The notes under the pieces are model-generated. The model was not told where the DNA came from, searched no databases, and was given only the letters and a program-made list of their open reading frames with translations. Source: Cystobasidium ongulense (Eukaryota; Basidiomycota; Cystobasidiomycetes; Cystobasidiales; Cystobasidiaceae). Taken from it: 64,000 bases of DNA. The DNA lies in assembly GCA_022835595.1 (NCBI GenBank), contig BQUP01000008.1, positions 496,001 through 560,000 on the forward strand, read 5' to 3'. Positions 48,360-60,629 of this stretch are shown piece by piece; within the stretch, counting starts at the first letter, position 1; each line of letters starts with the position of its first letter. A program made the position numbers and the translations under genes.

Positions 48360-48893
48360 GGTTGATGATCGAGGCTTTTGGAGAGAGCGAGATGGTGGCG
48401 AGAAGTCGGCGAGGTGGGAAGATTGCAGGCTACAAGAGAGGATCAGCCAATGCAGCGCAGCTCACAGCACACAGCATCCATACACGATGCACTCCAGCAC
48501 CACGCTCCAAACCCACCCTTCCCTCCGCTTCTCCCCCAATCTTGCCCGATCCGGGCCATCGGTGGCAAAGTCCCGCCGCGCAGTGAGGCGTGAGTGAGCT
48601 GACTTCAAAAACTAAGCAGCTTTCCTGCAGCTCTTTGATTTCTGCGCATTGAACCAGTGGAGAATATCATTGGTACAGTACACCATCCACACTCTACCTT
48701 GACTTGAACACCCACACCGACCGACCGCCCCATCGTCCTCCATTTCGAACGGGCTCGCTTGAATTCCTCACTGTCACCGAGCAATTGTCAGTCGGAAAGG
48801 CACTCGCCCAACACTTTGACCTCCATCCATCCATCCATCCACTACACGCATCCACTCTCATTGAATACATACACACTCCATACCACCCCCACC
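48360..48893. promoter_or_regulatory. Bidirectional promoter, Fta4 candidate / fatty-acid hydroxylase
   Basis: 534 bases between divergent starts. It contains a CATC tetranucleotide run (about 48822-48840) and a pyrimidine-rich leader before the hydroxylase ATG, as usual in fungal genes. No defined operator is seen. Confidence 0.45.
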
Positions 48894-50117
48894 ATGTCAT
48901 CCATCTCAACCGCAACCAAGCGAAAGCCATCCTCGAAACGCATCTACACCCTCACCGACGTGGAGCGACACAACACACGCTCATCCTGCTGGATCGTGCA
49001 TAAGAACACAGTCTACGATGTCACAGCATTCGTAGCCGACCATCCAGGAGGTGACGATCTCATCCTCGACTGGGCAGGAAAAGATGTGACGGCAGTAATG
49101 GATGATCCCGTAGAGCACGCCCATTCCGATTCAGCCTACGATCTACTCACCGAATACGCAGTCGGAGTACTCATGACTGGCCAAACTACAGTAGTCGATG
49201 AGAATGCAGAAATAACAGAACACTTTCAACCTGAAAACACAGACTCGTCGGAAGACTTTGAAAAGAATGCATTCCTGGACCTCGATAAACCTTTGATCCT
49301 TCAAGTTTGGTACTCCAATTGGAGCAAGGATTACTACCTTCAACAAGTACATCAGCCACGCCATCTCCCCCAGCCTGCACGTCTCTTTGGACCATGGTAC
49401 CTAGAGATGTTTACACGGACGCAGTGGTGGATTGTCCCCCTCATTTGGGGTCCTATCACCCTTGGATTCCTATACAAGTCATACAACGGTCTAGTCAACA
49501 TTTCAGGCTTCTCACCAACAGCAGCAATCATCCCAACCATCCTATGCTTCCTTTTCGGCAATCTATTCTGGACTTTTATCGAATACTTTATGCATAGATT
49601 CCTCTTCCACGTCGACGATTATCTACCAGACCATCAATTCGCTCTCCTTTTACATTTCCTACTACACGGCATTCATCACTATCTACCAATGGATAGACTA
49701 CGTCTCGTCATGCCACCGATTCTATTCGCTGCACTATCCTTCCCTTTCCTCAAACTCGCTCATGCTATCTTCCCTGCTCCTTATGCAAATGGTATCATTG
49801 CTGGAAGTTATGCAATGTACATCGGCTATGACTGCATGCATTACGTGAGTGTATTCTAGTAGTCTTTCAAACGTGAACCTCTTGCTGACGACGTATGATA
49901 TGACCGCAGGCCCTCCACCACACAAAGATGCCGCAATACTTGAAGACAATGAAAGTCTACCATCTCCAACATCACTGGAAGGTTAGTCGCATTCACTCTA
50001 CCTACATTGACCGAGGTCATGTTAGCTGACATTGTAATCCTTTTGCAGAACTATGAGCTAGGATTTGGAGTTACTTCGAAACTATGGGATGTTATCATGG
50101 GTACCGAATTGAAGTGA
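48894..50117 (+). CDS. SCS7: Sphingolipid fatty-acid 2-hydroxylase (Scs7/FA2H)
   Basis: An ER enzyme that hydroxylates the very-long-chain acyl group of ceramide at C2. It has 363 residues from exons 48894-49844, 49910-49981 and 50049-50117. An N-terminal cytochrome b5 domain carries HPGG at residues 50-53. After a linker comes the integral-membrane di-iron hydroxylase with its histidine clusters: HRFLFH, HFLLHGIHH, HYALHHTK and HLQHHWK. Hydrophobic stretches such as WWIVPLIWGPITLGFLY and AAIIPTILCFLFGNLFWTF fit membrane helices. It ends DVIMGTELK, close to fungal Scs7. Start: the ATG at 48894 gives the normal short lead to the b5 domain; the frame extends upstream but reads poorly. Confidence 0.96.
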
Positions 50118-50659
50118 TCTCTTCTCTTAAAGCCGCACTCCCATATTCCCAAAGCTCGTTCTCTCTTTTCGTTATTTCGTCAATCACTCTTGTAATTTCT
50201 TTCTCGTAACCTTAGATACCTTACTTTCATCACACTTGATGTGTGCCAAATGCCTTTTTTGTTATTCAATTCCGTACAAGTAATACATAATTATCTGAAG
50301 AAAGCATTCGTCCCCCTTTGATTTTACATTCATCTTGGGCTTTCTCGCCATTGCTCTTTGGAACTTAGCATCATCGTTCTAAAGTCCATGTAATGGGCCC
50401 GGTACTGATATGATGGGATTCAGTCTGGCGTGACCTGGTCAGTTCCGATCGCTTTACTATCTCTTGAAGACACACTGCCCGAGACTTGACAGACGACCAA
50501 TTGCAAGCTCCATTGCAAACGTTCAGCCTGTGAGAAGCCACCGTTCACTCTGAACCTATCTGGAGGAGTCCATGTACCTGTCAACGACGCTCCGCTCTGT
50601 CGCGTAAGCTGGACAATCCCAAGTGACAGCAGTGCTTCCAAACGACACGGCATTCAACA
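50118..50659. other. Intergenic between the hydroxylase and the RS-rich gene
   Basis: Pyrimidine- and T-rich 3' UTR-like sequence up to about 50330, then promoter sequence of the next gene. No gene seen. Confidence 0.45.
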
Positions 50660-52349
50660 ATGCCTCGACAACCTTCGACTAGCGGCACCAACAGCCCAAG
50701 AGGCGGATCACTCTCCTCGGCAGTTTCCTCACTCGTCCGAGCACAATATGGTTTGACGAGTCAATCCGAATCAGGCGCATCAACTACAGATTTAGATAAA
50801 CACGTAGCCGATCTCCTGCTTCAAGAAGCAAAAGAAAGAGAAGCAAGAGCAAAAGCTTCAAGTACTACTACTTCATGGTCTTTTTCAGACGATGAAGATG
50901 GCTCAAAACAATATCAAAACAAAACTAATAAAAGATTCTTGAAGAATATATTAAAAGGTGTTGAAGATCATAATGCACCTCTTAGAAGGAAAGAAAGTGG
51001 TGAGACATTAGAAGAGATAAGGCAGAGAGAGAGGAAAGCTAGAGAAATACGATTAGGTGTTAAAGATGCTGAGAGAAACAAAAGTAAAGATGCCTCTACT
51101 TCCTCTACTTCCCTAGCGCCTGGGAGAAGCGCACCCGGTTTCGCTGCTAGAATGCTAGCAAACGGTCTGAGTGGCGCTTTAAACACCAGGGAAGACAGGA
51201 CTAGAGAGGATAAGCAGATCGAAAACGCAATTGAAGATGCTAGAAGAAGAGCTGATAGGGATAAAGATAGAGATAATACAGCTAGCTCTCTTTCTGAGGG
51301 AAGTAGTAAACGTGACTATACAGACGCGAAAGGAAAGCAAAGGGAAAGAAGAGGTGAAAGTGATTATGAAGAGAAGAAGGAGGATAGACATCGAAGAAGG
51401 CATAGAAGCAGGTCTAGGGATCTTGAAGAAACCGACCATCGTTCGTCATCGCATCGTTCAAGACGAGAAACGTCGGGCAATCAGTCGGATCTAGACAAGC
51501 GCGAACGGAATCATAGAGTACGGTATGTAGAACACGGCTTACATTCTTCTTTTTCTTTTGGTGCTGATGTGAAACGCTTCATCTTCTAGATCAAGAAGTC
51601 GTTCGCCTCGGAATAGAGATGAAGGAGACAATAGGCAAAGAGATCGCGACCAAGCAGACGAGCGGCGCACCAGCCGGAAAGATTACGGGAAATATGGCGA
51701 GGGCATGCGGCGACGCGATAAATCATATTCCGTCGAGCGACACAGTAGCAAAAGATCCCGGCGAAGGAGTGTCTCTAGGGACTCCATGTCGTCGCTGTCA
51801 GATCACCCCTCTGAAGCCTCATCAGACACCTTCATCGATTATACGGGGGCTGAAGATGTAGCAGGTGCGACTAATGGATCTGTAGCAGCGAGTAAAATGG
51901 ATAAATACTTTTCATCAGCTTATAATCCAGCTCTCGATATCAACGTTGGCGATTTAGAAGATCCAAAAACCGGTCTAATAGGGGAGGGTAATTTCACAGA
52001 ATGGGATAAAATGTTACATACACTTAAAAAACGGAAAGAAGATAAAGTATTCGGAGTTACTAAAGCACGAGAAGAAGAACGAGAGAGACAATTGAGAAAG
52101 CTTGAACGGAGACAAAAGAGGGAAGAGAGGGAACTGAGACATGCTGTCAAGCATCAGGAGAAGAAAAAGAAGAAGAAAAGAAGAAGGGCAAGTGATAGTG
52201 ATGAAAGTGATAGTGATGATAGTGCAGGACAAAGCGAAAGTATGAAAAAAGATAGGAAGAAATCTAAAGATCTTGGAACAATCAAGATTGGTGGTTATGA
52301 ATATGGCAAGCAAGGATCGACGAGAGCCTGGGATATGGGTAAAAGTTAG
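50660..52349 (+). CDS. RS-rich conserved protein, function unknown
   Basis: 540 residues from exons 50660-51522 and 51590-52349. The N-terminus includes a block that looks conserved (KRFLKNILKGVEDHNAPLRRKE), then long Arg/Asp/Glu/Ser stretches with SR and RS dipeptides, and a second ordered block near the C-terminus (MDKYFSSAYNPALDINVGD, EGNFTEWDKMLHTLKKRKED). A Lys/Arg-rich nuclear-localisation-like run (EKKKKKKRRRASDSDES) follows, and the protein ends GGYEYGKQGSTRAWDMGKS. The composition fits a nuclear protein linked to RNA processing, which is inference. The purine-rich coding strand also makes the opposite strand look open in places. I do not recognise a named family. Confidence 0.75.
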
Positions 52350-52901
52350 ACGACTGCAACAACTAGGCCTAGTAGTATTCTTGCTGCCCGTTTTGAGAGT
52401 AACAATCTTTTGGCAATCCTCCCCTATTCTCGCTCCCCTGTTTTGCCACTTTCTGTAGAAGCCATAGTATTTGCCAGGAAGATGAAAGAGATTGAGAGCT
52501 TGCTTGCTTGACATTGCCAGAATTACTAGAAAGCAAGCCGTACAAGACTCTGCTTTGCCTGCCCCAGCTGGCTTTGCAAGCTGATTCCATTCGCATGCCA
52601 GAAAAGCCAACGTCAAGTTCTAACAAGACGACGGGCAACGCTTGCGGTTTGCCTCTGCTCAAGCGACATTGTCCTTTGTAGCAACGCAACATCAGCGCCT
52701 GGCCTTCAAGTCTTACATACTACGGGTCTCATATTGGTTGCGACCGCTGTGCCTGCGCACTTGCAGCAACTCCAAACTGGACCAGAATCTCGTCGATTGC
52801 CTTTTCGACAAGTTGGACTCGCTTGAAGAGTATGCGTAGATAGGCAGTAGCATAGCAGCAAGCAAGACACACCAACACACATTTGAGGTAACTCTGTAGC
52901 C
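52350..52901. other. Intergenic between the RS-rich gene and the HSF-type gene
   Basis: 552 bases of 3' UTR and promoter sequence. Frames on the minus strand (up to 124 codons) cross into both neighbours and are not credible genes. Confidence 0.45.
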
Positions 52902-54456
52902 ATGTCGGATTCGGGCAACAAGCTTAGCGGGCTGTCGAGCAAGGGTGCGGATTTCTTTCTGGTCAAGTGAGTCTACCTTTGGTGCATATTGCCCACGTTT
53001 TGCAGTTGGCTGATGGTGGGTACATTGATAGGTTCTGGACTCAGATGCTCGAGAACCCAGATTGTAGACATGTTTGCGAATGGGCACCTGACGGAAGGCA
53101 TCTTATAATTTACGACCCGGATGGCCTCATGGCTGAGATTAAAGCTCGAGGAGTCTGTAAACAGAAGGACTATGACAGTTTCGCAAGACAACTCCGAGTA
53201 AGCTTTTGTTTTCTTTGATAGAGTGAAGTACGCACGATTATTGATCTCTGTGTCCGTGGTATAAACAGATATACAGATGGGGCCGAGTGAAAGCGGACGA
53301 GTGTGGTATCTCGCCACTTCCGCCAGCAGTCAAGGTCTGGCGCCATCCTAGGCTGGTGAGAATATAGAGTACTCTCGTTGTACTGGGCCTACTTATTGAA
53401 GTTGTTTCTTCTCTTTTTTTCTGATAGAATCGCGACTCGCCTCTTATAGAAGTTGCGAATGTTACTCGCAATGCACCTCCAAAGCCGAACAAAGCAGCAT
53501 TAGCAGCCGGACTGCCAGAAAAGAACGATTCAAAACCACGGAAGAAAGCAACTGAGATCTATGAGGGCAGTCATTCGGGGTCGCAGGTCGAGGATGAGGA
53601 CATGTTAGATCAGAATCACCGTGAAGACTCTTCTTCCATGTCTATAGGTCGACAAACACTCCCTTCCGCACTGCCTCCTTCTCTGTCCGTAAATGCAGAT
53701 ATACCAGTACATCAACTCAATCAACAATTACAACCTGGACCAAAGCTACCTCCGCTCATGCCGACGCAGATGGGCTCTGGAAATGAGCGAATGACACAGA
53801 AGGCTGCCACTACCTATAATCGACAACTACACCAGACTACGGCAGGCAATGCAAAACTAAATAACAAGTCTGCGTCCAAGAAGAAACAGACGCCTTCCAC
53901 ATACACAGCTCCCAAGCCGGCTTTCGATGTCGAGACTAGCATATTCGATCCAAATAACAATTTTGGAGTCACTTCAGCTAAGGCGTATGGACTGCATCGC
54001 CCTCCTACTGGACACAAGAGTGGTTACGATGTTGACGATCTCAGCAGTGATTCAAGTATCAGCTCCGATGACGAGTTTGATAATCTCTTCTACAATACCG
54101 CCGTTAGTGGAAGCAATACAACAGCAAACGACGCATCTCTTGCGAACCGGGCAATCTTGAATTCCGCTATGATGAAAATCTCCAACATGCCTTCGTTGTC
54201 AATGCCTCAAGTATCCGAAGCCTTCCTTAGCAAAGTGGTCTACGACAATGCAGCTATTGAACATGCAGCTCAAAATCCTGCTAATTATGATCGTTTACCC
54301 TGGTCGACTCCTGCGAACAAGCTATACACTGCTGTGAACGGTCAGCTTGAGGATCTCACACACGATGATACGCTTGCGTCGTTGGAGTCTAGATTGCAGA
54401 GTATATCGGCCAGTCTGAAAGCCACGGACGCTGCTGTGGCTCAGCACGCCAATTAG
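52902..54456 (+). CDS. HSF-type DNA-binding transcription factor
   Basis: 448 residues from exons 52902-52966, 53032-53197, 53269-53355 and 53428-54456. The heat-shock-factor DNA-binding domain occupies about residues 17-110: ADFFLVKFWTQMLENPD, CEWAPDGRHLIIYDPDG, and the recognition part DYDSFARQLRIYRWGRVKAD, followed by FxH-like VWRHPRLNRDSPLIEV. The spacing fits the winged-helix fold. After the domain I see no heptad-repeat trimerisation region such as classic Hsf1 has; the rest is disordered, with a helical end (DTLASLESRLQSISASLKAT). That favours an Sfl1/Mga1-like or lineage-specific HSF-type regulator over the main heat-shock factor. Confidence 0.85.
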
Positions 54457-54643
54457 GGTGACTTGCAGGAAGCCTGGAAGCGTTTGATGGTGGAACATGT
54501 CCCTACCTTGTAGCTTTAGTCTATGTAGCCTAGCTATGTATGATATCTCTGTCCTGAGGGTGGCGACAAAGAACGCCCAAAACACGTGCACGCTGTCTCC
54601 GTAGCTCTTGCTCTTCGACACACCGCATTCAGATGCTCATCAA

Positions 54644-56915
54644 ATGCAAGGTGGACGGCTGCCTGTCGTTTCAGGCTCAGCAATCGCATCGTTACCCGCA
54701 CACGGCGCTGTAGTGCCTCACACCAATCCTGAAGACTGGTCCGTCGTCCTGCGCTCGTACCAAGGTGTAATCGTCCGCTACAATCGCGGTCAGCGAGCTT
54801 TGACGGTCGAGACTCGCAATGCTCTCGGGCTCGTCAGTCCTCCACCAGCCGCTCCACCTTCACACGAGAGTACCGTCTGTCCATTCTGCAGGAGGCCGCT
54901 GCAGGATGGTGCCGCCTCGGGCAATAGCAGCAGCAGCAGCACGGGTGGCACCGCCGGCTTAGCTCAGGCTTTCTACAACAGTACTGCGCCCAGACTGGCA
55001 GACAGAGGAGTACCGGGACATCTCAGCACAGACTACTTTCATCTCTTATCCGAAGCTCATCAGGATGCTCCCAGCTTTGGGACGCCTGAACCATCGAGAC
55101 CTGGAACGCCTGTCTTTGCGGAAATCAGTGCAAGCTTGGACGAATCCGCCTTTTCAGAAGGTTATTACCAGAAGTTCTTCAACGAAATAGGCTTATTGGG
55201 GAGAGGCATGTCTGGATCTGTCTACTTGTGTCAGCATGTCCTCAACGGCAATCCTATCGGCTTGTTCGCATGCAAGAAAATACCTGTATGTGGCGTTGCG
55301 CTTGGACAAAGCTAGACATCTATACTGGCAGTTGACGTGTTAGCATGCTGCGCAGGTTGGAAACAACGCTCGCTCGCTTATCAAGGCGTTGAAGGAAGTC
55401 ACTCAGCTAGTATCGCTGCGGCATCCAAACATTGTGGCTGTCCACCATGTCTGGCTAGAAACAGCCGCACCTGCACTGGGTCCTCCTGTGCCATGCCTAT
55501 TTGCCTTGATGGACTATGCACACGATGGAAGGTGAGATGAACAAGTCGCGAGTAAGTAGGTCGCCGCTAAGACACAGCCACATCCAACACTTCCTCCCAG
55601 CCTCGACAAGTATATCCGGTCAAGAGGCGGTCTGCGACAGCCTGGCGTAGACAGCGGCACGGATGCAGAAGCCCTGAAGCAGAAAGCGCGGATGCGTCGA
55701 CAGAGCAAGGCTTCAGGGATCAACCCTGATGCTAGACCGATACATCTTCTCAATCAACAGGAAATAGAAGGCTTGTTCTTTGATATCACATCCGGTCTTA
55801 CATTTCTGCACGAGCGCAACATGCTCCATCTGGACATCAAGGCGGAGAACATATTGTTACACCGTGCGGACGGAGATGAGTCTTACGTGTGAGTGCTTTC
55901 ATGCGTCCAAGCCCTCTGCAACGCTGATCGCGTGCAACAACAGCCCAACAGCTATGCTGAGTGACTTTGGCTCGGCCGAAGCTCGCAATGCCATGAATCG
56001 GAGTCAGAGAAGCGGTACCACTGGAACATTAGACTACCTGGCCCCAGAGTCGTTTCTCACTTCGCAAGATGGGAGACCCAGGCAGCATGCAGCTGCTCTA
56101 GATATTTGGGCATTAGGTCTCGTCTTACACCTACTGATGTTCTTCCGCTTACCGTATGACAACACTGAGGACGTTGACGAACTCACGGAGGAAATCAAGG
56201 CCTACGGAGGGTACGTGCATATGCCTTGGAAACCTCGCAATCGGCGGTACTAAGGCCTCTCAACGCAGATTCGACCGACGCACGGCGCAGCACACCAGGC
56301 GTGATCTGCCGGATACATTTCTGGATCTCCTAGAGTCACTCATCAATATCAATCCCTTCGAACGGCCTTCTGCTGCCGAAGTCTTAGACAGACTCCATGG
56401 GACGAGGGGACGACAGGAGAAACGACATAGACCTCGCAGACCCGCGCCAAGTCCCAAGTTCTCGGAAGTTTCCTCAGAAGCTTTGATACCTAGACCGTCA
56501 CCACCTCGGTCTACTTTGGAGCTGCCTTGCGCCGGTAAAACTAAGAAGGTGAGCTCCTTATCAGGCTTATCAGTCGGATTACTGTGCTGACATGGCTGTA
56601 TAGACGCCGCCCACCACCAGTCACAAGTGGGCAGTAACTGTCTACAAAGCTAGTAGAGCAAGAACCAATGAGCTGCAAACCATCGGGATGCTGGCGATAC
56701 GAGCGTTCTTCCTGTCGTATTTAGGCAGAGTGTGCCGGAGCACTACGGAAGTGGGCTCGGGACCAAGCAACCTACCAATCGCTACGCTGGCCGTTCTGAT
56801 TTCTGTATCCGCCGTCGAAGTGGTCAATAGCATATCTTTATCTGTGTCAGCCTTAACAACAATAGTGTTGGCCCTACTGGCCTACTTTGCGCCTCGGTCA
56901 GTATTTCTCGGTTAG
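54644..56915 (+). CDS. IKS1: Iks1-like protein kinase with hydrophobic C-terminal anchor
   Basis: A Ser/Thr kinase of the fungal Iks1 group, 654 residues. Exons are 54644-55285, 55356-55531, 55601-55888, 55944-56210, 56269-56548 and 56604-56915. A CPFCRRPL zinc-like motif sits near residue 80, ahead of the kinase domain, as I recall for Iks1. The kinase has GRGMSGSVYLC (glycine loop), FACKKIP (Walker-type lysine), HLDIKAEN (catalytic loop, about residue 350), LSDFGSAE, and APESF. The C-terminus has a hydrophobic run (LAVLISVSAVEVV, ALTTIVLALLAYFAP), predicting a membrane anchor. Start: the frame is open further upstream, but 54644 is its first ATG. Confidence 0.9.
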
Positions 56916-57136
56916 TTGTGTAGCTAATAGGTAGCTGGACTTTGTGCGTCCTACGATCGCGTGATGAGTGGGTAATGGTGTTTGGGATTGTTGGCTGCGT
57001 CAAACGAAACTGACAGTAGTATATTACAACTGCTACAAGGGTTGAATGTCAAACATTAACAGTTCTATTTGCTTACTGCACGAGTACCAAAGACTCATTG
57101 ACTCGCCGCAGCAAAATTAGACTTCCAGCGAATCCC

Positions 57137-58911
57137 CTACAAGAATGCTGTCTGCGATCTTCTCCCCATGTCAATTATCTTCCAGCCACCGGTCTCTTCA
57201 TTCTCTAGTTCCTCCTCAATGCGAGTCATTACCGCAACGTATCCACATTGTTCAATGCGGTTCTCGTCTCCTACGGCGATTTCGCCCGTCTTTGGATCTC
57301 GGAAGGTGATCATTTCTTGTGTTCTGAAAGAAATGACGAAGACATTGACATCGTTCTCCAAGACCTTCACGGCTTGAATCTGTTGTGCAAGCAAAATATC
57401 AGTATGAACGGTCTTCCCACACCTTACACGAAAGGCGTTTACTTACATCAACGCCGCGAATATCCAGCACGCGAGAATCGCTGACCAGGCCTTTCTGAAT
57501 GTATGGTTGAATTGTGGCTGTCAAGACGTTATATGTCTGCGGAAATCATGATCAGCTCGGGTCCTCTATCTGAAGAGCTAAGTCTAAACGCTTACTGCTT
57601 CCGAGCACCACTGTCTTAGTGTTTTGATATCTGCACTGACGAAAGCATCGACCACCTCAGGCACAATGTACTCTCGCAATTCACGAAGGAAAGACTCCAT
57701 CTGGAAGTCGGGATCTAGAGTCTTCATATATCTGACTACTCTAGCAGTTTCGTTCTCTTCAATGAACCAGCGATGCATAGTATTGGTAAATCCTCTTGAC
57801 ATGGAGACAAACGCATTGTCTGATTCACGATATGAAACTCCTGCTTCATCGAGCCACTTCCGTAATGGCGCAGGTAGGCGGGAGCGGACTGAGTTTGAAG
57901 TCTCTGGCTCGCTCGATGCATTGGCATGCAGAACTATGTTTTCTCCTGCTTCTGGATTTTCTGGCACTCTAATTCGGGTCTTGCCTAGTCCATCTCTGCC
58001 TAACTGCTTCAAGCGCGCTTCACGGCGTCTTCGTCGTGCTTCTTTTTCTACGAATCCTCCGTAACGAGTATTGGTACCAAGGTCTTCAAGCGCATCTGAA
58101 ACACTGGAAGCCGCGATTTTGTATGCCTCGGTTTCGCGCACCGGCGCCGAGGCGTCGTATGCAGCCTTTCCTGCTCGAGCAAGCTGTGAGATAGGAATGT
58201 CAGCCAGACATACGGGTATCCATGAGAAGGTGGTCACTTACAGCCTCTTTGCTTCCACGGTAAATACTCGACTCTTCAACGCGGCGGACGGCTTCTGCTA
58301 CTGCGTCGCCGACATGACCTCCCTGCTTTTGCAGCGCTTCAGCAGCAGCTCGCAGACGTGGATTTTCCTTGATAGATGCTGTCAACTGTAAAGGGCAAAC
58401 AAGCATGTATCAGCTCTAGTAGTTACGCTGGCCTCAATTTCGAAAGTGCATGATCGTAAAATTATCAGCTACTCACCCTCGCTTTCTCATAAGCAGCCTT
58501 CATCTTCTTCATGGCTTCGCTATCCATGGCTTTGGTGGTTTCTCCCTGGAGTTGTCGAATGTTCTCATTCATTTCTCTTGACTTCTGCAGCTCTTCTCGA
58601 AGGACGTCTACGAATACTGAAAAAGGCGACTTGCCGGCCTGTCCACCGCGGTCCTCGTTCGTCTGCTTTTTGCTTTTTTGCTCCTTCTTGCTGCTCCCTT
58701 CGCCGCTGCCTTCAGCTTCAGCATACAACCATCTTGGACTGGTGCTGAACGTTCTTGCTGCTGTCCTCCATGGTGCTGCTGCTGCTTGTTCACTCTGGCG
58801 CAGTGACGAGGCAGCAAAATTGTGTGTCCGTGGAAGAGCCCGGCGAGAGCCTGCACGGAACGAGCATGGCTGCAGGGACCGCGTCGACTGAGATACTGCT
58901 TGTCTGATCAT
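57137..58911 (-). CDS. TIM44: Mitochondrial import motor subunit TIM44
   Basis: A peripheral inner-membrane protein that tethers mtHsp70 to the TIM23 channel. It has 499 residues from exons 58477-58911, 58242-58385, 57596-58183, 57447-57536 and 57137-57379. The N-terminus (MIRQAVSQSTRSLQPCSFRAG) is a typical amphipathic, Arg-rich presequence. Next comes SPFSVFVDVLREELQKSREM, typical of Tim44 start regions, then a charged central part, and the conserved C-terminal domain (YMKTLDPDFQMESFLRELREYIVPEVVDAF, TYNVLTATIQPYIQKGLVSDS, VFVISFRTQEMITFRDPKTGE). The order and length match the family well. Confidence 0.95.
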
Positions 58912-59103
58912 GGTGTATTGGTGTGGCTTGTTATGGAACACTTTGAGCAAGAGCAGGACTGATAATTGTGATTTGCTTGTACAGCCAGCTGTGATCGGGC
59001 TCGCGGACAATCCGCCACCAGATCCTTCTATAGGCTACATTTGCTACTCCTGACAAAGGAATCACATACTCAACATCGCTTCCTGTGTAGCTAGATTAAC
59101 CGT

Positions 59104-60382
59104 TTACAGCCGCAGACAATCTAATGAGAGCGACTCGCTCGCATATCGACTACATTCCTTCAGTAAGTCTAGCTTGTTTGCAGTCTGGTCACCGGCCTGC
59201 AGTTCCTGCAGTGCTATCAAATTCGATATATTGGTTTCGCTGTTGTAGAAAACTTCAGGTCCTGTTCGAGCAAGCGACTCCAAAACCTCGATGCCCTAAT
59301 GTAGTTTGGTCGGGGGTCAGCTTGTCCTGCTATAGACATATCAATCAGAGTCTCACGCACCTCTTCTATCTTTTCAGTGTACATGCAGCAAGCTGCAAGG
59401 TTCACTCTTGCTGTAATACTAGTGCTGGCCGAAGTAGTCCACGCCCGTGCAGTCTCCTCGGCCGTTGCCCATTGACCATCACACAGCAGCTTAGCAACTT
59501 CGAGAGATTTGTACTCGTCCGAAGCTTGTGATACAATTCGGAGCTTCTCGAGTAAAGATTCAGCAGTCTTCATATCACCTATATCTAGGGCGAGCATGCA
59601 GAGGTCGCCCAGTTGGCGCGCATCTTGTTTCGGCTGCTGATGGGCCAAGCTCTGTAGAAGATCCGTAGCTTGCTGCGCCTCTCCTATAGCGTAAAGTATA
59701 TTTACGATGGCCATAGCTGTAGTTTGAAGCCGTGTGATCCATACTGCATCGTGTGAACGTCGGTATTCCAGCTTGCAGCCGTAAGCTATTTCCTGCAGGT
59801 GCTGGAGTACGATATGCTGATCACCGCGCAGATAGGCCGGCAGGACAGCTTGCATCAGAACGAGGTCGAAGGGAATATATGTTTCAAAGACTGGAGCATC
59901 TGTATGACCTTTCAAATGTTGTGGGAGAGTATATTGTGGTGGTAAGCTTCCGAAGAGCGCGGTGGCTTCGCTAGCTAACACATGCAAGCGTTGCAAGCGT
60001 CGTATACACTGCAAGCGGATCGTCCACTTGGACAGAACAGCTTCAACGTCTTGCAAAGAATTGTTACGACTGCCGCGTTGTTCTAAGATCTCGTCCCCGA
60101 TTCGGTTCGCAAGAGCTTGCCATCGTTGACGTGTCTGTACAAGCAAGGTAAGCACTGGGTGTATGCGTATGCAAGTATCATGGTATTGCATACTATAAGA
60201 GAAGCTATAGTGTCATCAGCTCCAGCTTGATAGCTCTTCCGTTGGGGTCTTGCTTGATGTGGTAGATATCTTGCAAGCAATGGTGTGAAAGGGTCGTTTT
60301 CCGGAAGTGGATGGCTCGAGAACAGCTGTCCAGATGTGAGACTCTGCATTAAGTCATCTTCAGGCGAAAGAGCCATAGCCAT
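59104..60382 (-). CDS. TRAPPC12: TRAPP complex subunit 12 (TRAPPC12)
   Basis: A tetratricopeptide-repeat subunit of the TRAPPIII vesicle-tethering complex, 384 residues. Exons are 60194-60382, 59361-60134 and 59104-59295. It matches human TRAPPC12 in order: TRQRWQALANRIGD, FIPFDL-type VFETYIPFDLVLMQAVL, a helix pair ending LYAIGEAQQATDLL, ALDIGDMKTAESLLEKL, then NLAACCMYTEKIEEGIEVLE and the end LDCLRL. The last intron (59296-59360, GTGCGT...TTAG) must be removed; without it the frame runs to a false stop at 59217. An extra first exon starting at 60545 (MCLVVPVSFDELVVKLEES) could join in phase at 60388, so the start is not settled. Confidence 0.88.
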
Positions 60383-60629
60383 GCTCTTCGTATTTGCCAG
60401 AAGGACGAAGCATGGGGCGGAAGTGAAGGTATGCTATCCCAACGGTGATCGAGCTGTAGTCTACGCAGGCTGATTGCAATGCATCATGGCTTTCTTCCAA
60501 TTTTACGACAAGTTCATCAAAGCTGACCGGCACGACCAAGCACATTTTGTCGGAAAGGTTCTGTCCCTGGGTTCTTAGCGGCGCTACGTCTCGAGCGCGT
60601 CACCTCACGTGCCTCGAAGAAAAGGCCAG
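60383..60629. promoter_or_regulatory. Short bidirectional promoter between TRAPPC12 and PTEN genes
   Basis: 247 bases between the two start codons, less if the extra TRAPPC12 exon from 60545 is real. In that case only about 85 bases would separate the coding sequences. Confidence 0.45.

Noticed and set aside
29590-50117. A functional cluster linking TORC2 (Sin1), Ca2+ exchange and sphingolipid hydroxylation
   Set aside because: These pathways interact in yeast, but the genes are spread over 20 kb among unrelated ones, so closeness is probably chance.
59217-59295. Simple C-terminus of TRAPPC12 by reading straight through to 59217
   Set aside because: Removing the GTGCGT...TTAG intron gives a much better match to the family's end and a stop at 59104.
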